From Streptomyces sp. NBC_00193 (GTDB lineage Bacteria > Actinomycetota > Actinomycetes > Streptomycetales > Streptomycetaceae), in the NCBI RefSeq assembly GCF_026342735.1, contig NZ_JAPEMM010000001.1, positions 2,356,001 through 2,420,000 of the forward strand: 64,000 nucleotides of DNA, given 5' to 3'. The notes under the pieces are model-generated. The model was not told where the DNA came from. It made no database searches and worked only from the letters and a program-made list of their open reading frames with translations. The translations under genes were made by a program, and so were the position numbers. Positions within the stretch are counted from its first letter, which is position 1; every line of letters begins with the position of its first letter. Shown piece by piece: positions 33,970 to 41,274 of this stretch.

Positions 33970-34908
33970 ATGCGTGCGCGTTACGGAGTACCCCTGAAGG
34001 TCACCGCCGGTATCGCCGCGGCCGGGGCCGCCGGTCTGGCCTATGCCGCCGGTTTCGAAGCGCGGTCCTTCCGCCTGCGCCGGGTCACGGTCCCCGTGCT
34101 CCCGCAAGGAATGCGCCCGTTGCGCGTCCTGCAGGTCTCGGACATCCACATGGTCGGCGGGCAGCGCAAGAAGCGCGCCTGGCTGCAGTCGCTCGCCGGG
34201 CTGCGCCCCGACCTCGTGGTGAACACGGGCGACAACCTCTCCGACACCGAGGGCGTGCCGGAAGTGCTCGACGCGCTCGGCCCTTTGATGGACTTCCCCG
34301 GCGTGTACGTCTTCGGCTCGAACGACTACTACGGGCCCCGGATGCGCAATCCCGGGCGCTACCTGATCGAGAAGACCCAGGGCCGGCACGGGCTGAACGG
34401 CAACGCACCGGTCGTCGGGGCCGTCCACAACCCGTGGGAGGGCATGCGGGACGCCTTCGACGCGGCCGGCTGGCTCAACCTCACCAACACCCGGGGCCGG
34501 CTCAAGCTCGACGGGCTGGAGCTGGCCTTCACCGGCCTGGACGACCCGCACATCAAGCGCGACCGGTACGCGAAGGTCGCGGGCGGGCCGGAGGCGGACG
34601 CGGACTTCTCGATGGCGGTCGTCCACGCCCCGTACCTGCGCGTCCTCGAATCCTTCACCGCCGACCGGTACCCGCTGATCCTGGCCGGCCACACGCACGG
34701 CGGGCAGCTGTGCATCCCCTTCTACGGGGCGCTCGTCACCAACTGCGACCTGGACACCAAGCGGGTGAAGGGCCTCTCGACGCACGAGGCGCAGGGGCAG
34801 CGCGCGTACCTCCACGTATCGGCGGGCTGCGGGACCAACCGCTTCACCCCGGTGCGCTTCGCGTGCCCGCCCGAGGCGACACTGCTGACACTGACCCCGA
34901 AGGCCTAA
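33970..34908 (+). CDS. Metallophosphoesterase (YkuE/YaeI-like)
   Basis: A 312-residue calcineurin-like phosphoesterase with an N-terminal hydrophobic segment (VTAGIAAAGAAGLAYAAG), probably a membrane anchor or signal. Metal motifs: VSDIHM (DxH), NTGDNLSD (GDxx), FGSNDYYG (the usual GNHD is GSND here, so the catalytic His is replaced by Asp), VVHAP, and AGHTHGGQ (GHxH). The SND variant occurs in actinobacterial members. The substrate is unknown; UDP-diacylglucosamine-type or phosphodiester lipids are possible. Confidence 0.85.
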   Translation: MRARYGVPLKVTAGIAAAGAAGLAYAAGFEARSFRLRRVTVPVLPQGMRPLRVLQVSDIHMVGGQRKKRAWLQSLAGLRPDLVVNTGDNLSDTEGVPEVLDALGPLMDFPGVYVFGSNDYYGPRMRNPGRYLIEKTQGRHGLNGNAPVVGAVHNPWEGMRDAFDAAGWLNLTNTRGRLKLDGLELAFTGLDDPHIKRDRYAKVAGGPEADADFSMAVVHAPYLRVLESFTADRYPLILAGHTHGGQLCIPFYGALVTNCDLDTKRVKGLSTHEAQGQRAYLHVSAGCGTNRFTPVRFACPPEATLLTLTPKA

Positions 34909-34939
34909 GGCGGGCGGTCGCGCCGGGTACGTTGACAGG

Positions 34940-35638
34940 ATGATCACACCCGGCGCATCCGGCGCACTCCGCCTCCCGACCGTCGCCTTCCGTGCGCTGA
35001 TCGCGGCCGCGGCCGTCACCGGCCTGGTCATCGAGTGCGCGTACGGCAGCGTGCCCGTCGTCCTGAGCTTCTTCACGATCTGGACGAACATCCTGGTCGC
35101 GGTCGTCTTCGGACTCTCCGCCTACCGCGTCCACCGCCGCGAGCCGGACGTGGCCCCCTTCTGGCGGGGCGGTGTCCTCCTCTTCATCCTGATCACCGGG
35201 CTCGTCTTCCACCTGGTCCTGGCCAACCCGTCGAGCCCCTTCAACGTGCTCGAGGACCTCGACAAGCTCTCCGGCGCGAAGGCCGTCTCCAACCAGCTCC
35301 TCCACACGGTCACCCCCGTCGGCGCGGTCCTGGACTTCCTCTTCCTGACCGCCCCCCGCACCCTGCGCCCGCGCTACGCCGCGCAGTGGCTGGCGTACCC
35401 CCTGCTCTACGTGGTCTTCGCCCTCACCCGCGGCGCCCTGCTCTCCCCCGGCGTCCCGAGCCGGTACACGTACCCCTTCATCGACGCCGCCCAGTACGGC
35501 TACGCCAAGGTCGCCCTGAACGCGGTGGTCCTGGGCCTCGCCTTCTACGCCATCGGCCTCGCCCTGGTCGCGGCCGACCGCTACCGCCCGCCGCGCGAAA
35601 ACCGGATTTCGTCTCCGGCCGAGGGTCCGCTAAAGTAA
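34940..35638 (+). CDS. Pr6Pr family membrane protein
   Basis: A 232-residue protein with six predicted membrane helices and the conserved [10 protein letters not shown] and [15 protein letters not shown] segments of the Pr6Pr/FAR-17a-AIG1-like group. Function in bacteria is unknown. The stop is 40 bp before tRNA-Pro, so the tRNA may be co-transcribed or have its own promoter. Confidence 0.8.
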   Translation: MITPGASGALRLPTVAFRALIAAAAVTGLVIECAYGSVPVVLSFFTIWTNILVAVVFGLSAYRVHRREPDVAPFWRGGVLLFILITGLVFHLVLANPSSPFNVLEDLDKLSGAKAVSNQLLHTVTPVGAVLDFLFLTAPRTLRPRYAAQWLAYPLLYVVFALTRGALLSPGVPSRYTYPFIDAAQYGYAKVALNAVVLGLAFYAIGLALVAADRYRPPRENRISSPAEGPLK

Positions 35639-35678
35639 TCGATGTCGCCAGGGCAGCAAGCGCTGCAAGGGTGGACAT

Positions 35679-35752
35679 CGGGGTGTAGCGCAGCTTGGCA
35701 GCGCGCTTCGTTCGGGACGAAGAGGTCGTGGGTTCAAATCCCGCCACCCCGA
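35679..35752 (+). tRNA. tRNA-Pro (anticodon CGG)
   Basis: A 74-nt cloverleaf: acceptor cggggtg/caccccg, D-stem gcgc, anticodon stem cttcg/cgaag with loop TTCGGGA (anticodon CGG), T-stem gtggg/cccgc with TTCAAAT loop. CCA is not encoded. Its 3' half (from the anticodon stem) is duplicated at 44743, so this gene is the attachment site of the following island and is kept intact at the left junction. Confidence 0.95.
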
Positions 35753-35791
35753 CTTCGTAAGACCAGGTCAAGGGCTTGATCCGCATCGCGG
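35706..35791 (+). repeat. Left attachment repeat (attL) of the tRNA-Pro island
   Basis: 86 bp, from the tRNA anticodon stem through the downstream terminator, are repeated without mismatch at 44743-44828. Similarity continues weakly after base 86 (gcccttcctgcgtt in both). This is the standard signature of tyrosine-recombinase integration into a tRNA 3' end. Confidence 0.9.
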
Positions 35792-35802
35792 GTCAGGCCC
35801 TT
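35770..35802 (+). terminator. tRNA-Pro terminator
   Basis: Hairpin aagggc-t-tgatccgc / gcgggtca-g-gccctt followed by tcct; mostly inside the duplicated att segment, and a near-copy lies at 44807-44839. Confidence 0.7.
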
Positions 35803-35823
35803 CCTGCGTTCCCGGTGATCGTT

Positions 35824-35848
35824 TGGGAGAAATCTGGGAGAGGATCTT
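35824..35848 (+). promoter_or_regulatory. Putative recombinase arm-type site, left
   Basis: TGGGAGA-AATC-TGGGAGA followed by a gatctt block. 24 of 25 bases match 44624-44648 near the other island end, in the same orientation. An inverted TGGGAGA lies at 35857-35863. Inferred to be arm-type binding sites of the missing integrase. Confidence 0.5.
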
Positions 35849-35997
35849 GGTCGGCTTCTCCCAGAAACCCCTGCGACCCCGCCTTCGCGTCTTCTCCGCG
35901 CGCCCGCCTGACGGTTGGGGCGCGCCCGAGCCCGAAGTCCGTGTCGTCTTGTCCCCCTCCCCCGTCTCCATGCCCTCGGGCCTGCGCGGCGGCACTG

Positions 35998-36035
35998 ACC
36001 TAGGGGCCCGCTTCCCCCGAAGCGGGCCCCTAGGT
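35998..36035 (-). terminator. Terminator after the flotillin gene
   Basis: Perfect 17-bp stem (acctaggggcccgcttc and complement) with a 4-nt loop, 15 bp past the leftward flotillin stop. Confidence 0.85.
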
Positions 36036-36050
36036 CGGAGTGCGGTGCGA

Positions 36051-37574
36051 CTAGCCGGTGATTTCGATCTTCCCGTTGGCCGGGGCGGAGGCAGGAGAGG
36101 GGTCCTGCTTCGGGGCGGTGAGGCCCTTGAGGAGCTGGGCCAGGTCGACGCCGGTGGTGGAGCCGAGCAGTTCCATGCCCTGGGCGACGTTGTCGGCGAC
36201 GGTGCGGGAGAGTTTGCTCGCGCCGTCGGTGGAGATGACGGTCATCTTGTCGATGGCGGACAGCGGCTCGGCGGCCTTGGCCACCACCTGCGGCAGTACC
36301 TCGACCATCATCTGGATCATCGCCGCGTCGCCGTAGCTCTCGAAGGCGTCCGCCTTCTTCTGCATCGCCTCCGCCTCGGCCGAGCCCCTGGCCAAGATGG
36401 CCGCCGCCTCCGCGTCGCCTTCGAGGCGTACCGCTTCGGCGATGGCCGCACGCCGGGCGCGCTCGGCCTCACCGCGCTTGGCTCCCTCGATGGCCTCTGC
36501 CTCGGCCAGTGCGGAGCGACGCTGCTTCTCGCCCTCACCGGTCAGGCGGGCCCGCTCGGCCTCGCCCTGGGCGGCGGCGATGGCGGCGAGACGCTCGGCC
36601 TCGGCCTGCTTGACCCGGGCCACGCGCAGGGCCTCTGCCTCCTGCTCGGCCTGGTAGCGGCGGGCGTCGGCGGGCTTGCGGACCTGGGTGTCGAGCTGGC
36701 GGTCGGTCAACGCGGCCTGGCGCTCTGCGACCTTCTCCTGCTCCGCGAGGATCTGCTGCTGCCGGTCCGCCTCGGCCAGCGGACCGGCGGCGTTGGCCTG
36801 AGCGGCTGCCGCGTCGGTCTCGGCCTTGATCTCGGCCTGGCGCAGGTACAGGGTCCGCTGCGCGACCGCGATCTCTTCTTCGGCCTTCAGACGGGCCTGC
36901 TCGGCGGCCTGGCGGGAGTTGGCCTCGGCGATGTCCGCTTCCTGCTTGGCGCGGGCCGCTTCGGGACGGCCGAGGTCTTCGAGGTAGGAGCCCTCGGTGG
37001 TGATGTCCTGGATCTGGAAGGCGTCCAGGACCAGGCCCTGCCCGGACAGGCTCGCCTCGGCCTCCTCGGCGACCTGCCCGGCGAAGGCGGCGCGGTCGCG
37101 GATGATGTCCTCGACCGACATCCGGCCGACGATGGCGCGCAGGGCTCCGGAGAGCACTTCCTGGGTGAAGCCGACGATGCCGTCCTGCTGCTGGAGGAAG
37201 CGCTGGGCCGCGGCGCGGATGGCATCCTCGTTGCCGCCGACCTTGACGATCGCGACGCCCTCCAGGTTGGCCTTGATCCCGCGCAAGGTGACCGCGCCGC
37301 GCACGGCGATCGGGATGTGCCGGCTGGAGAGGTCGAGCGTGTACCGCTGCTGGACGAAGGGGACCACGAACACCCCGCCGCCCACCACGACCTTCTGGCC
37401 GCTGTTGTCGGTGGTGGTCTGACCCGTGGTCGGGTCGGTGGACTTCTTGCCGCGCCGGCCCGTGATGATGAACGCCTCGCTGGGGCCGGCGACCTTGTAG
37501 CGGGTGACGACCACGAGGGCGAGCAGGACGAGGAGTACGACCACTCCGACGACCGCGGTGACGACTGGACTCAT
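36051..37574 (-). CDS. Flotillin-like SPFH/band 7 membrane scaffold
   Basis: A 507-residue flotillin: N-terminal membrane helix (residues 5-23), SPFH domain (about 30-200), then long Ala/Glu-rich coiled coil (about 210-420) with the AEAE/EAEA repeats that define flotillins, and a C-terminal flotillin tail. In Bacillus (FloT/YuaG) such proteins organise membrane microdomains and work with an NfeD partner (known). Here the nfeD-like gene lies 73 bp upstream in the same direction, so the pair is likely one transcript. On the tRNA-Pro island. Confidence 0.92.
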   Translation of the reverse strand: MSPVVTAVVGVVVLLVLLALVVVTRYKVAGPSEAFIITGRRGKKSTDPTTGQTTTDNSGQKVVVGGGVFVVPFVQQRYTLDLSSRHIPIAVRGAVTLRGIKANLEGVAIVKVGGNEDAIRAAAQRFLQQQDGIVGFTQEVLSGALRAIVGRMSVEDIIRDRAAFAGQVAEEAEASLSGQGLVLDAFQIQDITTEGSYLEDLGRPEAARAKQEADIAEANSRQAAEQARLKAEEEIAVAQRTLYLRQAEIKAETDAAAAQANAAGPLAEADRQQQILAEQEKVAERQAALTDRQLDTQVRKPADARRYQAEQEAEALRVARVKQAEAERLAAIAAAQGEAERARLTGEGEKQRRSALAEAEAIEGAKRGEAERARRAAIAEAVRLEGDAEAAAILARGSAEAEAMQKKADAFESYGDAAMIQMMVEVLPQVVAKAAEPLSAIDKMTVISTDGASKLSRTVADNVAQGMELLGSTTGVDLAQLLKGLTAPKQDPSPASAPANGKIEITG

Positions 37575-37647
37575 GAGGGATCCCCTCCTGCCCCCGAGGC
37601 GGCAGATCGATGATGGTGGAACGTGAGTGAGCTGGCGGAAGGATTCG

Positions 37648-38157
37648 TCAGTGCTCTACGGGGCGGACGGCGACCGAGGTCGGAGACGGGGCGGCCGTCA
37701 CCCAGACCTCCGCGCCACGGGCCAGCGGGCCGTCGGCCGTCGCGGCGTACTTGACGGGCTGCCCGGCCAGCCGGAGCAGCACCTCCCCGTAACCGCCCGA
37801 CGGAATGTCGGTCACCACGGTCCCGGTCGATCCCACGAGATCGCCGTGGCGCGGCGCTTCCCCGCTGCGGTCCCGCAGCAGGGCCCGGCTCATCCGGTAC
37901 GTCGCCCAGCCGGCCCCCGCGCCCGCGAGGGCTCCGACGGCGGTCGCCACCCCCAGACCGAGTCCCGTGGACCCGAGCACGATCGCCCCCGTGAAACCGA
38001 GCATCGAGACGAAGCCCGCGACCACCGGAAGCGACAGCCAGCCGTCGAACAGTCCGTCCAGAGCACCGTCGAAGACACCCTCCAGGACTCCATCGAGCAC
38101 CAGGGAGGCGACCAGCAGCACGATCCCCGCAATGCCGAGACCCAGAAACAAGCCCAT
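37648..38157 (-). CDS. NfeD-like membrane protein, flotillin partner
   Basis: A 169-residue protein with N-terminal hydrophobic segments (about residues 2-20 and 45-90) followed by a soluble OB-fold-like domain (residues about 105-169: HGDLVGSTGTVVTDIPSGG...). This layout is typical of YuaF-type NfeD proteins. Start: ATG 38157 (MGLFLGLGIAG). An Asp/Gly-rich VLDGVLEGVFDGALDG repeat lies between the first two helices. First gene of the nfeD-flotillin unit; the promoter should lie in the 473-bp gap upstream. Confidence 0.8.
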   Translation of the reverse strand: MGLFLGLGIAGIVLLVASLVLDGVLEGVFDGALDGLFDGWLSLPVVAGFVSMLGFTGAIVLGSTGLGLGVATAVGALAGAGAGWATYRMSRALLRDRSGEAPRHGDLVGSTGTVVTDIPSGGYGEVLLRLAGQPVKYAATADGPLARGAEVWVTAAPSPTSVAVRPVEH

Positions 38158-38630
38158 GAACGCCTCCCCGCATGGCTGGCATTTCCGCCGGACATGGGGA
38201 TCGTGCCACCGGGACACGCCGGTGCACATTGCCTGCCTTCGGCAATCTTTACGCCGCTTTAACGCACGCGCGGGACGGGCTGGTCCTGCTGGACTCGACC
38301 CGGGCTTGGTGGGGATCGCCCCCCCAGCTGTTCTGGCTGCACTGGCGCGAGGAGGAGAAGAAGTGACGGCACGGGCCTGGCTAATTCGCCCGCTTCATCC
38401 AACCGTAGGGGGGGCACCCTTGAACAGGACACGTTTCATATCGGTGCCGGCAGGCGCCGCCGTCTCCTCATGGGCGTCATAACTGCTACAGCCTCCGACA
38501 AGCCGGCTGCTCCTCCGCGTCCGCCGTGCGTAAATGCGAACGGCACGGTCGAGATGAGGATGCCTGAACCAGCGACAGGGCCCGGGGCGAGCGATCGTTC
38601 GGGACCTAACCCATAGGAGGGGGGTACGGC
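38158..38630. other. Divergent gap on the island, possible gene remnant
   Basis: 473 bp. On the plus strand an open frame ending at 38366 (LTHARDGLVLLDSTRAWW through LFWLHWREEEKK) looks like the tail of a real protein with acceptable codon bias. Its 5' side (38172-38250) is not convincingly coding, so I treat it as a possible remnant. The rest (38370-38620) has lower GC and should hold the promoter of the next gene. Confidence 0.35.
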
Positions 38631-39002
38631 ATGTCCGCGTTGGTGTCATTAACGGCGGGTCTTTTGTATGTCGCCATCGCCGCTCTTGCGTTTGACGATG
38701 GCCTGCCAACACTACTCTTCACCGCTGGTTTCGGCGCTGCAGGCATCGTCCTGGCCTCCGCGGGCGCCCGGATGCTGGCCGGCCACCGGGATCAAGTTCG
38801 CCTTGCCCGGCGCGGCGCATGGCTCGCGCTTCTGACCATCACAACGCCTGTGGCCGTCTGGGCGGTCAACATCGGATCCTCTGATGCTCCCGCTGCGTTC
38901 ACGCAACTGGCCATCTCACAGGGTGCCCTGACTTACGTAGCTTCCGCGACAGTTCCAGCAATCCTGACCCTGTTGCTGGTCCGCACCCGCGTCCGCCGCT
39001 AG
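38631..39002 (+). CDS. Small four-helix membrane protein, hypothetical
   Basis: A 123-residue protein with four hydrophobic helices (about residues 3-22, 26-46, 62-80, 93-116) and a basic C-terminus (RTRVRR). A very strong ribosome site (aggagggggg) precedes the ATG. No family recognised. Codon usage is less G/C-biased than in neighbours, in line with foreign origin on the island. Confidence 0.65.
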   Translation: MSALVSLTAGLLYVAIAALAFDDGLPTLLFTAGFGAAGIVLASAGARMLAGHRDQVRLARRGAWLALLTITTPVAVWAVNIGSSDAPAAFTQLAISQGALTYVASATVPAILTLLLVRTRVRR

Positions 39003-39192
39003 GAGCATGCGGTAGCGACAGGCCTCCTGTTGATTCGGGTGCCGTGGTGAGCGGGGCAGGTTGGCCTGCACCTGGTCCGGCTCGTGTCCATCCTCCGCAG
39101 CATGGCTGCCGTGCGGCTCAAACGGGCCGATCTGCCCGGCGGCGCTCGCGTCCGGGACGACACGCCGATTCAAACGCATGGACCCCTGCGCG

Positions 39193-39351
39193 TCAGCGGC
39201 GGACGGCGCTGGAGCCGAGCATCACCAGGCCGGTGACGAGGCAGGACGAGCCGATGTCCACCAGGGCGACAGCGAGGCGGAACTCGGTGATGTTGTGTCT
39301 CAGCCAGGCCGCCGCAGTGCCGACGGCGTGATACGCCGGGTTTCCGTTCAT
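39193..39351 (-). CDS. Small hypothetical protein (52 aa)
   Basis: Starts MNGNPAYHAVGTAAAWLRHN after AGAGAGG at good spacing, then a hydrophobic stretch (LAVALVDIGSSCLVTGLVMLG) likely to span the membrane. No family recognised; small size makes it tentative. It is divergent from the antiporter operon. Confidence 0.5.
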   Translation of the reverse strand: MNGNPAYHAVGTAAAWLRHNITEFRLAVALVDIGSSCLVTGLVMLGSSAVRR

Positions 39352-39441
39352 TGGTACCTCTCTGGTGCGAACGCCCACCATAGAGGGGCTTCGCGTGACG
39401 CGTGCATGCCGGAGTCCGGCAGCATCGACCCCCCTTGGACT

Positions 39442-39474
39442 GCCGTCAGAGAGCCGTCAGAAACGCGTAAGGAA
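39442..39474 (+). promoter_or_regulatory. 11-bp direct repeats upstream of the antiporter operon
   Basis: GCCGTCAGAGA, GCCGTCAGAAA and a looser CGCGTAAGGAA lie head-to-tail with exact 11-bp period, directly before a TATAAA box (39477-39482). OmpR/PhoP-type response regulators bind such 11-bp direct repeats. The regulator is unknown. Confidence 0.4.
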
Positions 39475-39492
39475 TGTATAAAGTAGCCGGTG

Positions 39493-39520
39493 GTGTGCCG
39501 GGAAGCCTGGTCGGCGAACA
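39493..39520 (+). promoter_or_regulatory. Antiporter leader element, copy B (CPA1 antiporter)
   Basis: Carries GCCGGGAAGCCTGGTCGGC followed by GAACA, nearly identical to the element before nhaA (16499-16525). It falls just after the predicted transcription start and ends 34 bp before the start codon, so it would form the core of a 65-nt leader. Confidence 0.55.
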
Positions 39521-39554
39521 GGGGACAACTCTCTTCGCGAATCGGGGCTCTGCC

Positions 39555-40820
39555 ATGGTGCTCGTCGCTGTTTTCGGTGTGGCGCTGCTGATTGCCGTGC
39601 TGCTGTCGGGGCTCGCCGCCCGTACGGTCCTTTCGACCTCCCTCCTCTTCCTGCTGGGCGGGGCCCTCGTCAGCGACGGGTTCCTGGGGCTGATTCACAT
39701 CACCCCTGACAGTGAAATCGTCTCTGTCACCGCCGATCTGGCCCTGTTCGCGGTGCTGTTCACCGACGGTATGCACGTCTCCTTCCCGAAGCTGCGGCAG
39801 AACTGGAAGAACCCGGCCCGCGCGCTCGGGCTCGGCATGCCGCTCGCCATGGCCGGCACGGCCCTGATCACCCATTACCTCGTCGGCCTGGACTGGACGA
39901 CCTCGTTCCTGGTCGGGGCGGTACTCGCGCCCACGGACCCGGTGTTCGCCTCCGCGATCGTGGGCCGCCGGGAGGTCCCGGCGAAGTTGCGTCAGCTGCT
40001 GAACGTCGAGAGCGGCATCAACGACGGCCTCGCGCTGCCCGTCGTGTTGATCCTCATCGCCGCCGCAGGGCCCACCTCCGGCCAGGCACACGCCTCCGTC
40101 GGCTCGATCGCCCTGGAGCTCGGCCTGGGGCTGGTCTTCGGCATCGTGCTGCCTCTGGCAGTCGCGGGGCTGGTGCGGCTGCGGCTGCTGGGCGCGGAGC
40201 CGAAGCTCCAGCCACTGCTGCCGCTGGCGACCGGGATCATCCTCTACGCGGCCTGCCACCTCACCCACGCCAACCCCTACCTGGCCGCGTTCTCCGCCGG
40301 CGCCGTCCTGGCATCCGTGTCGCCCGAGTCGAAGACGGTCTTCGAGCCGCTCGGGGAGGCGTTGGCAGAACTGGCGAAATTCGCCGCCCTGCTCGTGTTC
40401 GGGGCCCTGCTGACACCGCAGTTGTTCGGAGACCTGTCGGTGGGCGGGTACGTCGCGGTGGTGCTGGCAATCGTGCTGATTCGCCCGGCCTCGCTGCTGG
40501 TCTCGCTGCTGGGGGCGCGGATCGAGCGGCGGGAGAAGCTGGTGGCCGCCTGGTTCGGGCCCAAGGGTTTCGCCTCGGTCGTCTACGGGCTGCTCGTGCT
40601 CCAGGCCGGAATCCCGCGGGGCGAGGAGGCGTACACGCTGATCGCCGTCTGCATCGCCTTCTCGATCATCGCCCACTCCAGCACCGATGTACCGATCGCC
40701 CGCCTCTTCCGCGTCGACGACCTCGCCGGCATCCCGAGCGAGGACCACACCGCGAAGCCGTCCGCCGTTCCCGCCCCTAGAAGTGCACCCGACCAGGAGA
40801 AGCGCCATGCCCGCCCGTGA
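39555..40820 (+). CDS. CPA1 family Na+(K+)/H+ antiporter
   Basis: A 421-residue antiporter with about 12 helices. APTDPVFASAIV and LLNVESGINDGLALP are the paired ion-binding motifs of NhaP/CPA1-type exchangers (Asp of DP, and ND of the ESGxND motif). Start: ATG 39555, chosen because the upstream in-frame sequence is the conserved leader element. The extra C-terminal tail is short. First gene of an operon with the CBS protein and a second ion permease. On the island, sharing its leader with core nhaA. Confidence 0.85.
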   Translation: MVLVAVFGVALLIAVLLSGLAARTVLSTSLLFLLGGALVSDGFLGLIHITPDSEIVSVTADLALFAVLFTDGMHVSFPKLRQNWKNPARALGLGMPLAMAGTALITHYLVGLDWTTSFLVGAVLAPTDPVFASAIVGRREVPAKLRQLLNVESGINDGLALPVVLILIAAAGPTSGQAHASVGSIALELGLGLVFGIVLPLAVAGLVRLRLLGAEPKLQPLLPLATGIILYAACHLTHANPYLAAFSAGAVLASVSPESKTVFEPLGEALAELAKFAALLVFGALLTPQLFGDLSVGGYVAVVLAIVLIRPASLLVSLLGARIERREKLVAAWFGPKGFASVVYGLLVLQAGIPRGEEAYTLIAVCIAFSIIAHSSTDVPIARLFRVDDLAGIPSEDHTAKPSAVPAPRSAPDQEKRHARP

Positions 40821-41274
40821 ACTCGCCGAGCCCTACCCCCATGTGACCACCGACGACCCAGCTGTGGACGCGGTCCGCCTGCTCGCCGAGCAGAACCTGC
40901 CCGCACTCCTGGTCCTGGACAGCGACGGAACCCCGTACGCAATCGTTCCGGGCTCCCAGCTGGTACGCCAGCTCGTACCCGAGTACGTGATGGAGGACCC
41001 GCTGCTGGCCCCGGTCATCGACGAGCGGCACGCCGAAGCGATGGCCGAAGGCCTGGCGGGCAAGACGGTCGCCGAGTGGCTGCCCCGGCGTGAGTTCAAG
41101 CCGCAATACATCGGCCCGGACGCGGGGACGATGGAGATCGCGGCCGCCATGGCCCGTACCCACGTCCCCCTGGTCGCGGTCGTCGAACGCGATGGCACCC
41201 GGGGCCGCCTTCTCGGAGTGGTCTCCGCCGCATCCTTGATGCGCCACCTGCTCCGGGCAGGCGGGCAGGCGTGA
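40807..41274 (+). CDS. CBS-domain protein
   Basis: A 155-residue protein with a CBS pair: first repeat about residues 10-65 (VDAVRLLAEQNLPALLVLDSDGTPYAIVPGSQLV), second about 100-150 (TMEIAAAMARTHVPLVAVVERDGTRGRLLGVVSAASLM). CBS pairs bind adenosyl nucleotides, including ATP, AMP or c-di-AMP, and often gate ion transporters. It overlaps the antiporter gene by 14 bp and its stop overlaps the next permease start (GTGA), so a regulatory subunit of one or both transporters is a fair inference. Confidence 0.85.
   Translation: MPARELAEPYPHVTTDDPAVDAVRLLAEQNLPALLVLDSDGTPYAIVPGSQLVRQLVPEYVMEDPLLAPVIDERHAEAMAEGLAGKTVAEWLPRREFKPQYIGPDAGTMEIAAAMARTHVPLVAVVERDGTRGRLLGVVSAASLMRHLLRAGGQA

Noticed and set aside
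38158..38630. Integrase or excisionase gene in the island gap
   Set aside because: No frame shows the R-H-R-Y residues of tyrosine recombinases or a serine recombinase core.
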